Origin: Apostichopus japonicus
Lineage: Eukaryota > Echinodermata > Holothuroidea > Aspidochirotida > Stichopodidae
Length of the DNA stretch: 64,000 nt
Direction: 5' to 3'
Assembly (NCBI RefSeq): GCF_037975245.1
Contig: NC_092563.1
Location: 6,879,501-6,943,500, forward strand
Shown here: positions 1 to 11,100 of the stretch, in pieces
Layout of the letters: every line of letters starts with the position of its first letter
Position numbering within the stretch: the stretch's first letter is position 1
Made by a program: the position numbers and the translations under genes
The notes under the pieces: generated by a model
Seen by the model: only the letters and a program-made list of their open reading frames with translations
The model's database searches: none
What the model was told of the DNA's origin: nothing

Positions 1-31
1 GAAATTCCCGCTGGTGTCGCGTGTAAGTTAA

Positions 32-408
32 AACTCCCCGTATATGGCAAGCCAGGTGGAACAAACACTGCATAATATATCCGCGTATTAATTGGAATGT
101 ATACGCGTATTAATTCGAAAATATACACGTATTAAATCAAATACATATGGGGATTAAATTAAATGCACGGATTATATGCACGGATTAATTAGAATATACA
201 CGAAAAAAACATTTCCGCTTTTGCTGTGTACATATACCAACGATAAATGTTTTGGCGGACTCGCGAGATCGCTTCAAAAAGCGAAACTTAACACATGTAG
301 GCTACAACACATGTATATTCGAATTATACGCGTATATATTCGAATTAATAAGCGGATATATTATGCGGTGTTTGTCCCACATGGCTTGCCATACCCGTAG
401 TCCCCAAC
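32..408. mobile_element. MITE-like element with long terminal inverted repeats
   Basis: The left end (about 40-100) is matched, inverted, by the right end (about 345-400). The left side reads TATGGCAAGCCAGGTGGAAC then AAACACTGCATAATATATCC. The reverse complement of the right side gives TATGGCAAGCCATGTGGGAC then AAACACCGCATAATATATCC. Similarity continues inward through AT-rich blocks containing TACGCGTAT and TTAATTCGAA. No transposase is present, so a non-autonomous inverted-repeat element is the simplest reading. Exact termini and target-site duplication could not be fixed. Confidence 0.62.
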
Positions 409-497
409 TGTGAACATTCTTGCTGCACTATCTTAGCTTTTGCACACTGATATCAGGCGCGTATCCAGGATTTTCAAACCCGGGGGGCGCGAATTAC

Positions 498-600
498 TAT
501 CTAAGCGGAGCGCCACCATCGGTTGGCGCGCAGCGTACAAGAAAATTTCTTGTTTTGAAACCCCCCAGATCACCGGAAACGGCACTTCTCGGGCTTGAAA
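498..600 (+). repeat. Dispersed GC-rich repeat, copy 1
   Basis: This stretch shares an ordered series of blocks with 1204-1304 and 2921-3105: TCTAAGCGGAGCGCCACC, GGTTGGCGCG, AGCGTACAAGAAAATTT, CAGATC, GGAAA and a final CTTCTCGGGC. It is preceded at about 455-490 by GGCGCGTATCCAGG and a G-run, a motif also seen reversed near 3600-3650. Short ORFs over it are shadows of the repeat. It is probably a fragment of an abundant transposon family of this genome. Confidence 0.65.
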
Positions 601-1203
601 TGACCAACCAGATGTACACTTTTTGCCTGAGAACCAAGTATTTCCTAACAGTTTTTTTCCATCCATAACCTTTTTGAAGATTGTCAACCCGGCACACATC
701 ATGTTCGACTTGATCTCATCTCCTGTGGGTCTTTGCTTTTGTAGGTGATTCTACGTCGCGGCCCACAATAGCCGTCAGCCCAACTTTTCAAGGTTTTAAG
801 CCCCATATTTGTTCAGAATTTGAAAATTCACATTTCTCGTGAATAAACTCACTTCAAAACATACCCATAATCTTGTACAAAATTTCATCTATGGACAACC
901 AATATAGAAAAAACTTCCTTCAACCCCTAACAGACCGGTCAAAATTGCACGAGTAGAGGGAAGTGTGATGTAGAATGTTGGTCAGAAAAATTCGAAAATT
1001 CAGACACAGTTAATTTATTAGTGTACAAATATTAAAACCTGTTATAACGGCTATTATAAAACTTGGTTGAAGGAAATGAAAAAATAGCAGATATTTCCGA
1101 AACCGAACACTATACACATAGGCGTAGGAGGCGCGGCGGCAGTGTCGGAGCTAGGGGTATTGGTCAGGAGTGGCGAGAATGGTCTGAAGGGGCGCTTTCG
1201 ACA

Positions 1204-1304
1204 CTATCTAAGCGGAGCGCCACCACTGGTTGGCGCGTAGCGTACAGAAAATTTTTGAGTAAAGATACTCCCTAGATCGCAGGAAATGACCCTTTCCGGG
1301 CCTG
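1204..1304 (+). repeat. Dispersed GC-rich repeat, copy 2
   Basis: This is the same family and orientation as 498-600. It contains CTATCTAAGCGGAGCGCCAC, TGGTTGGCGCG, AGCGTACAGAAAATTTT, CCCTAGATCGCAGGAAATGA and CCGGGCCT. It is preceded by a GC-rich segment (about 1121-1200) that may belong to the same element. It differs from copy 1 by scattered substitutions, so the copies are not recent. Confidence 0.65.
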
Positions 1305-1477
1305 GCTAATTTGCAGATAAACGAAGAATAAGGTGTCATCGCCAAATTACACCAACAAAATGTGACAAATGTCAGTAAGTAGATGAGAGCGCAATAAAAA
1401 AGTCAGTAATCTAGAATAATTAAAAGGTGATAAAGAACTGAAAAAGGCGCCAGCAGTCCATTTGAGTCCGTCGGGGG

Positions 1478-2092
1478 TGTCACGAACGACTTTATTCATT
1501 TTACGTGTATTCAGTATATGCTGGTCAGGGTGATAAGTAGGTCACTCGTCGTGACTGACAACTTGTGCGTTTTTTTCTGGAAGCGTCGAGAAATGATGGC
1601 GCTATTCGATATTAACGAGTGCAAATTTCCAGAACATACGGGAAGTAATTTTTAGCAGGTGACCGGATATCGTCGACCAATGAACGATGCACTATCAGTC
1701 GTATCTTCGAGACATGGATGATTCTCGATGTTTTTCCGTCAGGATTCCTGGAAAAGAACTTTCGGGAGATTAAACCCGGCTATATATAAGAAGAGATATT
1801 TTCGGTGATGAAGAGTTTAGTTCAGAATTTTCCGATCTATTGTATAAAGAAATTCATCTGAGATAAAAGATTAATCGAGGGGACGGACGGAGGAACCGGT
1901 GGACTGTTTGTTTATAAGATTGGTGCGTCGTTTAACCGGGACAGGCGTGACTTCGGCAGAGTTTTTCGGAGTTCACCCAGGAGGAAGCCATCCTTGGGAT
2001 ACAAACGTTGAGTCGAATTGGACCAGCGGGGAACGGTTTTGCTCCTGACCAAGTCACGGGATACCAGCCTACGAGGGAGCCTAATCCCGACA
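1478..2092 (+). mobile_element. Putative retrotransposon LTR (TGTC...GACA)
   Basis: The segment begins TGTCACGAACGAC and ends CCCGACA, so the termini form the TGTC/GACA inverted repeat typical of LTRs. Its 615-bp length is normal for an LTR. A TATATATAAG box lies at 1781, followed about 30 bp downstream by AGTTTAGTTCAG, a plausible initiator. The flanking 5 bp do not match (GGGGG before, TCGTT after). It therefore looks like the 5' LTR of a decayed element rather than a clean solo LTR. No gag or pol reading frame follows. Confidence 0.5.
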
Positions 2093-2099
2093 TCGTTGT

Positions 2100-2117
2100 T
2101 GGTGACGCAAGGAGGTC
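2100..2117 (+). other. Possible primer-binding site next to the LTR
   Basis: TGGTGACGCAAGGAGG starts 7 bp after the putative LTR end. Primer-binding sites of LTR elements usually begin with TGG just inside the 5' LTR, because they complement the CCA end of a tRNA. I could not identify the tRNA, and the internal region appears lost within about 80 bp, so this is tentative. Confidence 0.28.
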
Positions 2118-2389
2118 AGAACAGCTACGAAAGGAACCGAGAGCCGGCACGCGCCGCGTAAGATAAGTTAAGTAATCTTTTAAAAATTTAACGGCCGTAT
2201 AATATTGTAAAATCTGTCTGTAATATTCCAAATTTCTAGTACCAATAATCCTTGTACAAATCAGTAGAGATCGTATCATTGTAAATATATCGTTTTGTTA
2301 ACTTTCAGAAACATCTCAGTAGTCTTTTGGTCCTTTGAGTTTACTTCCCTGAATCTATCTAAAATTTTATTTTTATCGGCTTTGAAGGC

Positions 2390-2540
2390 CAAAGGAAAAA
2401 ACCCGGGGTCGCAACAGAGGGGCGCTAGAGGGTGCCATTTTGTATTATCCCACGGAAGTTGTGACAGGGGGGGGGGGGCATCCGCCCCCCGACCATATGG
2501 ACGCTCCGCCACTGCGCGGCGGGGGTGCAGGCCCTAATTC
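2390..2540. repeat. GC-rich transposon-like fragment with G-run
   Basis: The block stands out from AT-rich surroundings. It contains ACCCGGGGTCGCAACAGAGG, an uninterrupted G-run near 2466-2477, the complementary CCGCCCCCC just after it (hairpin-capable) and CGCGGCGGGGG. Similar G-run plus C-run blocks occur at 3163-3195 and 3596-3632, so these may be degraded members of related elements. Confidence 0.35.
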
Positions 2541-2734
2541 GCCATTACTAATGTAAAAGAGAATTTTGACATAATTGGACCTCCATGCTTTTTATACATC
2601 TACATGAGACATGTCGTTGTTTACATTAGCATCCCGCGGTATACTGCGCAATTTTAACGGACCGTACGGTACATGATGGCATGCGATGTAATAACCGATG
2701 CTTGCTTATATGATATTGACATGAACACGTTGAA

Positions 2735-2751
2735 CGCGCGCTTCGCGCGCG
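2735..2751. repeat. Perfect GC hairpin
   Basis: CGCGCGCTTCGCGCGCG can form a 7-bp perfect stem with a 3-nt loop, in otherwise AT-rich DNA. It may be a relic of a transposon terminus. No role can be assigned. Confidence 0.55.
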
Positions 2752-2920
2752 AAAATTGTTGGTTATTGTTTCAGGCAAGTCGGACAGTTTTGAGGCTTTT
2801 CATCCTGGAGCGCCATTTTCATGCTCACTGATATGATGTGATATCTGCTGTTTGTGTTACAAATTCGAACAGGCGCCTAGCGAGGAATTTGCCAAGGGAG
2901 GGGCGAAGCCTGTAGGCAAA

Positions 2921-3105
2921 TTATCTAAGCGTAGCGCCACCATAGGTTGGCGCGAAGCGTACAAGAAAATTTTGGCCGAAAATGCCTCCCAGATCGCTGG
3001 AAATGGCACTACCCAGGACCATTTGTTAGCGCGAAGCGTACAAGCAAATTTTGGCCGAAAATGTCTCCCAGATCGCTGGAAATGACACTTCCCAGGCCTT
3101 GTAAG
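2921..3105 (+). repeat. Dispersed GC-rich repeat, copy 3 with a tandem partial copy
   Basis: The first unit (2921-3020) reads TATCTAAGCGTAGCGCCACC, GGTTGGCGCGAAGCGTACAA, TTTTGGCCGAAAATG and CTCCCAGATCGCTGGAAATG. A second, 5'-truncated unit follows at about 3021-3105, starting near TTAGCGCGAAGCGTACAAGC and repeating the same downstream blocks to CCCAGGCCTTG. The two units are more similar to each other than to copies 1 and 2, so this is a local duplication inside one insertion. The overlapping 60-80-codon ORFs are repeat shadows. Confidence 0.65.
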
Positions 3106-3474
3106 TTGCCTCTAAGCACTTTCTATTTTGAAATTACTTAGCGATATCATTTAAAAAATGCTGAATGGGGGGGGGGCGGTCGCCCCCATCCCAAAATGCG
3201 TCATGTTCCCCGACGACACGGTCGAGTTCGAGACCAGCCACAGTTGGTTTCATAGCACAATTCTACACACGCGTTATGATAGACCATATATAGTATATAT
3301 AAAGATCATTAGTGAGAGAGGAAAATGGAAACGTCAAAAATGGAGTTGTCGGTGTAAGGGGTAAGGGGAGTCACACTTTTACGAAATCATTGATCCGTCA
3401 CTGGCTACCCTTCAGCGCTGTAATGATGTCACTGTTCCTCTTTCTCTTCCCGGTGTCTTCGCGTTTTGCTTTTA

Positions 3475-3595
3475 CTCCCTCTTTTCTCCTTTTTCTCTCT
3501 TTCTTCTTTTCCTTTTCCCTTCCTTCCTCTCCTTCTCCTCTTTTTTCCCCTCCTTTTTCCTTTTTTCTTCTCTTTTTTTCTCTTCTCTTTTTCTT
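3475..3595 (+). repeat. Uninterrupted 121-nt polypyrimidine tract
   Basis: Every base from 3475 to 3595 is C or T, with no simple short period. Such tracts can form intramolecular triplex (H-DNA) under supercoiling. The two overlapping ORFs rich in Phe/Leu/Ser/Pro (plus) or Lys/Glu/Arg (minus) are artefacts of it. It directly adjoins the GC-rich palindrome at 3601, so it may be an internal part of the same transposon-like insertion. Confidence 0.85.
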
Positions 3596-3650
3596 ACCCG
3601 GGGGGCGCGCGCCCCCAACGCCCCCCCCCTGGATACGCACCTGGATATGC
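3596..3650 (-). repeat. GC palindrome and terminus-like repeat fragment
   Basis: GGGGGCGCGCGCCCCC at 3601-3616 is a perfect 16-bp palindrome. It is followed by a C-run and TGGATACGCACCTGG. Reversed, this gives GCGTATCCAGG plus a G-run, which matches the motif at about 458-487 preceding dispersed repeat copy 1. It is therefore probably the reversed end of a related element. Confidence 0.5.
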
Positions 3651-5088
3651 TTCTTGGGTTTTCACCTTAAAAAATGATTTAAGTGTATTCGGCCAATCAC
3701 AAGCATGGATGGGTTACATTTACACATGATAATTTGGAACAGTCTATGTACAAATTGGGGGATGAAGAAGTACAGAATACAGCACAGCACCTGTTGGAGG
3801 TTTTGAAACACGTGCTCGGTACACGAGGAGAAGGGATTGGATTGCATGTGTGTCTGCATTAATAACGATACATAATAACAATACATGTATGCATTGTTGT
3901 CTAGCAAGGAGTTTTTGTTAGTGGTGCAATGCTGTGTAAGAGAAACCTGTGCTGTTAAAACAAGCTTTCTGTACCTACTGTCAGTGAGATCAGCAAAGTT
4001 TCATCTAAGCTTTAATATAATCCATACTAAACTAATTAGTGTGGGATGGATCTGGTCTCTAACTCACTACTTTCACAATGCCACGGAAGTTTTGCGGCTC
4101 TAAGATGTCATTCTTTTACATTTGAGAATACCATTTCAAAGAAAGGAATCCCCCAAAGTTTTCCGTCAAATGGTTCCCATAAGTTCCTTTTCTCGCACGT
4201 AGTTTGTCAAATGCTCTCACAAGTTATTTTGGGATGAAACCCATTCTGTGCAATACGTCGATTCATACCTGTTTTTGTTACTAGTAGTAGTAGCACTGTC
4301 TTCTACAATACGAATACTGATTCTGCACTCAACCCTTGTATACATTATAACTTTACCTGGTGTGTGGTTCTTATACCGATTCTGGGCATTACATATGTTC
4401 ATACCTGTTCTGATACCGATTCTACGCAAATACTTAATCTCCTGGTAAATCCCATTTTGTGGTTGGACTAGGCCCCGAAAGGGAGTTTACTGAACTGTAC
4501 GTTCGCGTTGAAATGAAAGACACGTAAACCTTCTAACAACCAGAGAAATAGGGGGAAAAATAGAAGGAAAATTATGCATTCTGTGCTGTCATTTGAGAAA
4601 TCAGCTTTAAAGAGGTAGCAAATCTAGTAAAAACAATTAGGAAGTTGTATTATTTAGTTTATGAGTCTGTGCCTACAGTACGTTTTCAAAGTACAGGCAT
4701 ATTGTACATTAGGTTGGAGCCTAGCGTTACCATACGTTCAGAATTCCCTGGACATGTCCTCTTGTTTCACTCTTAACTGGTGAAGTTAGAAAAGTACAAA
4801 ACTTTTTACTGCAAAAGTTGTAATCAAAACAGTGCCAAACTTTCTTGACAGGGATTTGGCCATCTACCTACTCAAAAGTAAAAAAAAACAGAAATGATTC
4901 TTTTCGGTAGTAAAGTCCTTCGACAGGTCTAATCTTATATTTTTCATTTCAAATCTGGTATGCTTTTCATGTAGGTACCCTTGAAAATAAATGTTACTTT
5001 AAGAAGGACCCCCTCGCCCCCCCCCCCATCTGACTGTGATAACTACTTCCCTTTCTTCATAGTTACTTATTTATTCCTTACAGGACAG
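3651..5088 (+). other. Upstream intron of the SAMHD1 homologue; no exon seen
   Basis: No coding exon was recognised here. In particular, there is no sequence encoding the preceding HD motif (ending in HDLGH next to a GT donor). The preceding exon must therefore lie before the window or be too divergent to see. The tract at 5010-5027 is C-rich. The acceptor region is TTATTCCTTACAGGACAG, with two candidate AGs ending at 5083 and 5088. Confidence 0.6.
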
Positions 5089-5154
5089 GGTCCATTCTCC
5101 CACCTCTTTGACGAAGCATTTCTTCCCAAAGTTAGGCCAGACTACAAAGGAAAG
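5089..5154 (+). CDS. SAMHD1: SAMHD1 exon: GPFSH motif of the HD domain
   Basis: The exon encodes 22 residues starting [17 protein letters not shown] and ends in phase 0 before GTAAAG. It matches the human stretch beginning at G211. The equivalents of H215 and D218, both in the human active site, are present as SH and FD. I start it at 5089, the second of two AG acceptors (ending 5083 and 5088). That gives phase 0 and lets the preceding exon supply the usual LGH. Using the first AG would instead put glutamine at the H210 position. Confidence 0.85.
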
Positions 5155-8100
5155 GTAAAGAAAATTTTTAAATACTATTAAAAGTACTTTTACTTTATTG
5201 TTTACTAGCCTTTGTTTGTAAGTTCATAGCGATGAACATAGCCTACTGTCTATGTGATCCTAGGTTGGTTTACCTTTGCAGTGATGCACGTAACTTTTTG
5301 TTTTTACCCTAGCCTCGGTTTGCCTGCATAGGGATGTATGAAGCAGGCTATTATGTATGTATGTGCCCTGGTTTGGTTTACTATCAATCCTATCTGACAT
5401 TGTTTACAATGTATGAATTGGATCAGTTGTCATGGAAGGAAGACACCAGGTTTTGGAGCAGTTGAAGGGGGAGGGGGGGGGGGTAAGAATGTGCATGTGA
5501 CTTTAGTAAATATAAATACTCTGCAGCTGGTGGTATCTCACCCCAAATGTTAAAGAAAAAGATAAATGCCTAAAAACAAGAGATGTTAGTCCAACAAAAT
5601 GCACCAATGATGATGAAATGATGATGATGAACATAAAATTAAATATTTGTGACAAAAGTTTGTCACGATGTTATGAATTGGCCAATAAGTCACAAATTAG
5701 AGGCAGTGATACAGGGCTCATGTTAGGTATGGAAAACATGTTGATTCTTTGACTGTTAACCAACTTATCATGTGTTTTATAATGTCTACTGGTAGAAAAT
5801 TGTTTTGACTGGTAAATAGCCTGAACTCTGAGGCCCATTAAGAATCTGTTTCCATAATGTACCACTACAGAGCAATAGTGCTACAGTTTCGTATTCAAAA
5901 CATTAATATCGACCATACAGAATAAAATATGTGTTTAAATAAATTTCACTTTCTGACCACAATAGCATATGAAAATATTCTTTTTAAGACATGTTGTGCC
6001 GGGTGCTGCAATGGCCGCACTGATCACGAAAATGTTACCAACTGTTAAAGTACCTACAGTGAAGTGTGATGCTTCGCCCACACTTTATAAACTGAGTGAA
6101 CTTACGTACTTGTACAGCTCATGTGCTGTAGCAAAAAACTTTGCCCACCACCGTAAACAGCTTTTATCATCTTCCGTTCAGAGACTGTGAAGGCCACTTC
6201 TGTTATAGATATTGCTTTATGCCATTTTCAATAACTAGTCACTTGTGGTTGGTGTGTTGTCCAATGGAAACATATTTTGAAATTTGAAAGCAGCGACTCA
6301 CTTCTTGCCTATGCCTAAGCGCCTTCAATAACGCCCTTTCTCATCTCCCTGTGTTATTTCAGCATACGTCGTAGGCGGCAATTACAATATATAATTCAAT
6401 ATTCTGATTTGTGTCATGTATAGCATGAAGGAAGTAATTTGATTAGCATCAACAATCCAGTCCACTCAGATCTATATTTATCTTAAAATCAAAATGAAAG
6501 AAGTATGTGTTGACTTGCTAAAACATGGCAAGTTTAATAAATTGTATAATATTAGGTCAAAGCGATTGCTTACAGTCAACATTAGTTAATGAAAGCATCA
6601 TATATGAACAAATAAGCAATTAGAAAAATTAAGGAAAATATCCTGGATAAAACGATGGAAGGGTCTAAATGATGTCACAATCTCAATCGAACTCTATATT
6701 GAAGTAAAAGACCCATTGTTGACGAGTGTTTTTGTTTATTTTACAAAATGGAAGTATTTGCAGTAAAGTGTCTTCAAATAAATTCCTTGATCTTTTCCAT
6801 TTTCCACTTCTGTTTATCAGTGAAATGGTAGTACACCTGTACATAGCAATCCTTCCTAAATCTAAACAGTATTCTGTTTTTATTTTTCTGGTTTAAAGTT
6901 TTTACCCAAATTTGTTCACAATTTTTTCCAGTTTGGTTTTGTAAGTGTCAGTTGAACGCTTATTTTTTCCCCTTTTCTTTTTGCAACTTTTTTTAAACAG
7001 CATGAAAAACTGTCGGTGGATATGTTTGAGCATATGCTGAAGAAAAACAACCTAAGAGAACAATTCGAAAAGTATAAACTGACAGAAGGAGATATTGATT
7101 TCATTAAGGAACAGATTTTCGGAGTTGGAGAGAAGAAGGTATCGTATAATAAATGGTCGATGTGTTCTTAATTACGTTAATAAAACCTTTTTTTCCTCAA
7201 ATAATCAGTGCATATTTGTTCTCTACTTGAGTAACTGGGACATGATGCTTTACTTGAGTACCTGTTTCTTTATTCAAGTAATAAATATGTTGTTCATTCA
7301 AGTACATGTATGATGTGTTATACTTGTATGTTTGCTTCATTGTAATTAAATACTCAAGTAACCAGTTCTTGTTTCTTTTGTTCAAGTTACTAGTAAATGT
7401 GTGATGTTTGTATACCTGAGTATCCGGTTCATGTGTGATGTTTCTTTACCTGAGTATCTGTTACATGTGTGATTTTTCTTTACCTGAGTATCTGGTACAT
7501 GTGTGATGTTTCTTAACCTGAGTATCTGGTACATGTGTGATGTTTCTTTACTTGAGTATCTGGTACATGTGTGATGTTTCTTTACCTGAGTATCTGATAC
7601 ATGTGTGATGTTTCTTTACCTGAGTATCTGTTACATGTGTGATGCTTCTTTTCCTGAGTATCTGGTACATGTGTGATGTTTCTTTACCTGAGTATCTGGT
7701 ACTGTACATGTGTGACGTTTCTTTACCTGAGTATATGTTAAATGTGTGATGTTTCTTTACCTAGGTATCTGTTCCATGTGTGATGTTTCTTAACCGGAGT
7801 ATCTGGTACATGTGTGATGTTTCTTTACCTGAGTATCTGGTACATGAGTGGTGTTTCTTTTCCTGAGTATCTGTTACATGTGTGACGTTTCTTTACCTGT
7901 GTATCTGGTACATGTGTGATGTTCCTTTACCTGAGTATCTGTTACATGTGTGATGTTTCTTTTCCTGAGTATCTGTTACATGTGTGATGTTTCTTTACCC
8001 GAGTATCTGTTACATGTGTGATGTTTCTTTTCCTGAGTATATGGTACATGTGTGATGTTTCTTTACCCGAGTATCTGTTACATATGTGATGTTTCTTTAC

Positions 8101-11100
8101 CTGAGTATCTGTCACATGTGTGATGTTTCTTTACCTGAGTATCTTGTTCATGTGTGATGTTTCTTTTCCTGAGTATCTGTTACATGTGTGATGTTCCTTT
8201 ACCCGAGTATCTGGTACATGTGTGATGTTTCTTTACCTGAGTATCTGTCACATGTGTGATGTTTCTTAACCTGAGTATCTGGTACATGTGTGATGTTTTT
8301 TTTTTACATGAGTGTCTGCTACATGTGTGATGTTTCTTTTCCTGAGTATCTGTTACATGAGTGATGTTTCTTTACCCGAGTATCTGTTACATGTGTGATG
8401 TTTCTTTACCTGAGTATCTGTCACATGTGTGATGTTTCTTTACCTGAGTATCTTGTACATGTGTGATGTTTATTTTCCTGAGTATCTGGTACGTGCGTGA
8501 TGTTTCTTTACCCGAGTATCTGGTACGAGTGTGATGTTCCTTTACCTGAGTATCTGGTACATGTGTGATGTTTCTTTACCCGAGTATCTGGTACATGTGT
8601 GATGTTTCTTTACCTGAGTATCTTGTACATGTGTGATGTTTCTTTTCCTGACCGGAGTATCAGGTACATGTGTGCTGTTTCTTTACCTGAGTATCTGGTA
8701 CATGTGTGATGTTTCTTTTCCTGAGTATCTGTTACATGTGTGATGTTTCTTTACCCGAGTATCTGTTACATGTGTGATGTTTCTTTACCTGAGTATCTGT
8801 CACATGTGTGATGTTTCTTTACCTGAGTATCTTGTACATGTGTGATGTTTCTTTTCCTGAGTATCTGGTACGTGCGTGATGTTTTTTTACCCGAGTATCT
8901 GGTACGTGTGTGATGTTCCTTTACCTGAGTATCTGGTACATGTGTGATGTTTCTTTACCCGAGAATCTGGTACATGTGTGATGTTTCTTTACCTGAGTAT
9001 CTGTCACATGTGTGATGTTTCTTTACCTGAGTATCTGGTACATGTGTGATGTTTTTTTTTAAAAGGGTCTGCTACAAGTGTGATGTTTCTTTACCTGAGT
9101 ATCTGGTACGTGTGTGATGATTCTTTACCTGAGTATCTGGTACATGTGTGATGTTTCTTTTCCTGAATATCTGGTACGTGCGTGATGTTTCTTTACCCGA
9201 GTATCTGGTACATGTGTGATGTTTCTTTACCCGAGTATCTGGTACATGTGTGATGTTTCTTTTCCTGAGTATCTTGTACATGTGTGATGTTTCTTTTCCT
9301 GACCGGAGTATCAGGTACATGTGTGCTGTTTCTTTACCTGAGTATCTGGTACATGTGTGATGTTTCTTTTCCTGAGTATCTGTTACATGTGTGATGTTTC
9401 TTTACCCGAGTATCTGTTACATGTGTGATGTTTCTTTACCTGAGTATCTGTCACATGTGTGATGTTTCTTTACCTGAGTATCTTGTACATGTGTGATGTT
9501 TCTTTTCCTGAGTATCTGGTACGTGCGTGATGTTTTTTTACCCGAGTATCTGGTACGTGTGTGATGTTCCTTTACCTGAGTATCTGGTACATGTGTGATG
9601 TTTCTTTACCCGAGAATCTGGTACATGTGTGATGTTTCTTTACCTGAGTATCTGTCACATGTGTGATGTTTCTTTACCTGAGTATCTGGTACATGTGTGA
9701 TGTTTTTTTTTAAAAGGGTCTGCTACAAGTGTGATGTTTCTTTACCTGAGTATCTGGTACGTGTGTGATGATTCTTTACCTGAGTATCTGGTACATGTGT
9801 GATGTTTCTTTTCCTGAATATCTGGTACGTGCGTGATGTTTCTTTACCCGAGTATCTGGTACATGTGTGATGTTTCTTTACCCGAGTATCTGGTACATGT
9901 GTGATGTTTCTTTTCCTGACCGGAGTATCAGGTACATGTGTGATGTTTCTTTACCTGAGTTTTTGTTACATGTGTGATGTTTCTTTACCCGAGTATCTGT
10001 TACATGTGTGATGTTTCTTTACCTGAGTATCTTGTACAAGTGTGATGTTTCTTTACCTGAGTATCTGTCACATGCGTGATGTTTCTTTACCCGAATATCT
10101 GTTACATGTGTGATGTTTCTTTTCCTGAGTATCTGGTACGTGTGTGATGTTTCTTTACCCGAGTATCTTGTACATGTGTGATGTTTCTTTTCCTGAGTAT
10201 CTGTTACATGTGTGATGTTTCTTCACCCGAGTATCTGTTACATATGTGATGTTTCTTTACCTGAGTATCTGTCACATGTGTGATGTTTCTTTACCTGAGT
10301 ATCTTGTTCATGTGTGATGTTTCTTTTCCTGAGTATCTGTTACATGTGTGATGTTCCTTTACCCGAGTATCTGGTACATGTGTGATGTTTCTTTACCTGA
10401 GTATCTGTCACATGTGTGATGTTTCTTTACCTGAGTATCTGGTACATGTGTGATGTTTTTTTTTACATGAGTGTCTGCTACAAGTGTGATGTTTCTTTAC
10501 CTGAGTATCTGGTACGTGTGTGATGATTCTTTACCTGAGTATCTGGTACATGTGTGATGTTTCTTTTCCTGAGTATCTGGTACATGAGTGGTGTTTCTTT
10601 ACCTGAGTATCTGGTACATGTTTGATGTTTCTTTACCTGAGTAAATGGTACATGAGTGATGTTTCTTTTCATGAGTATCTGTTACATGTGTGATGTTTCT
10701 TTTCCTGAGTATCTGTTACATGTTTGATGTTTCTTTACCTGAGTAAATGGTACATGAGTGATGTTTCTTTTCATGAGTATCTGTTACATGTGTGATGTTT
10801 CTTTTCCTGAGTATCTGTTACATGTGTGATGTTTCTTTACCCGAGTATCTGGTACGTGCGTGATGTTTCTTTACCCGAGTATCTGGTACATGTGTGATGT
10901 TTCTTTACCTGTGTATCTGGTACAAGTGTGATGTTCCTTTACCCGAGTATCTGTTACATGTGTGATGTTTCTTTACCTGAGTATCTGTCACATGTGTGAT
11001 GTTTCTTTACCTGAGTATCTTGTACATGTGTGATGTTTCTTTTCCTGAGTATCTGGTACATGCGTGATGTTTCTTTACCCGAGTATCTGGTACGAGTGTG

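Noticed and set aside
1063-1275. 70-codon ORF containing SKRSATTGWRVAYRKF
   Set aside because: The same peptide appears with variants over every copy of the dispersed repeat, so it is a repeat shadow without a longer frame.
1932-2279. 115-codon minus-strand ORF
   Set aside because: It lies antisense over the putative LTR and resembles no protein I recognise.
2735-2751. GC hairpin as a transcription terminator
   Set aside because: Hairpin terminators are bacterial. This is a eukaryotic transposon-rich region and no T-run follows.
3312-3729. Phe/Leu/Ser-rich and Lys/Glu-rich ORFs
   Set aside because: They are created by the polypyrimidine tract and low-complexity flanks.
3721-3745. CAT GAT as part of the HD-motif exon
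   Set aside because: Neighbouring codons (N-L-E-Q) do not match the family and there is no donor after an LGH sequence.
5084-5088. Loss of the active-site histidine (His to Gln) as an established fact
   Set aside because: It depends on which of two AG acceptors is used. The conserved reading uses the second AG and keeps the histidine possible.
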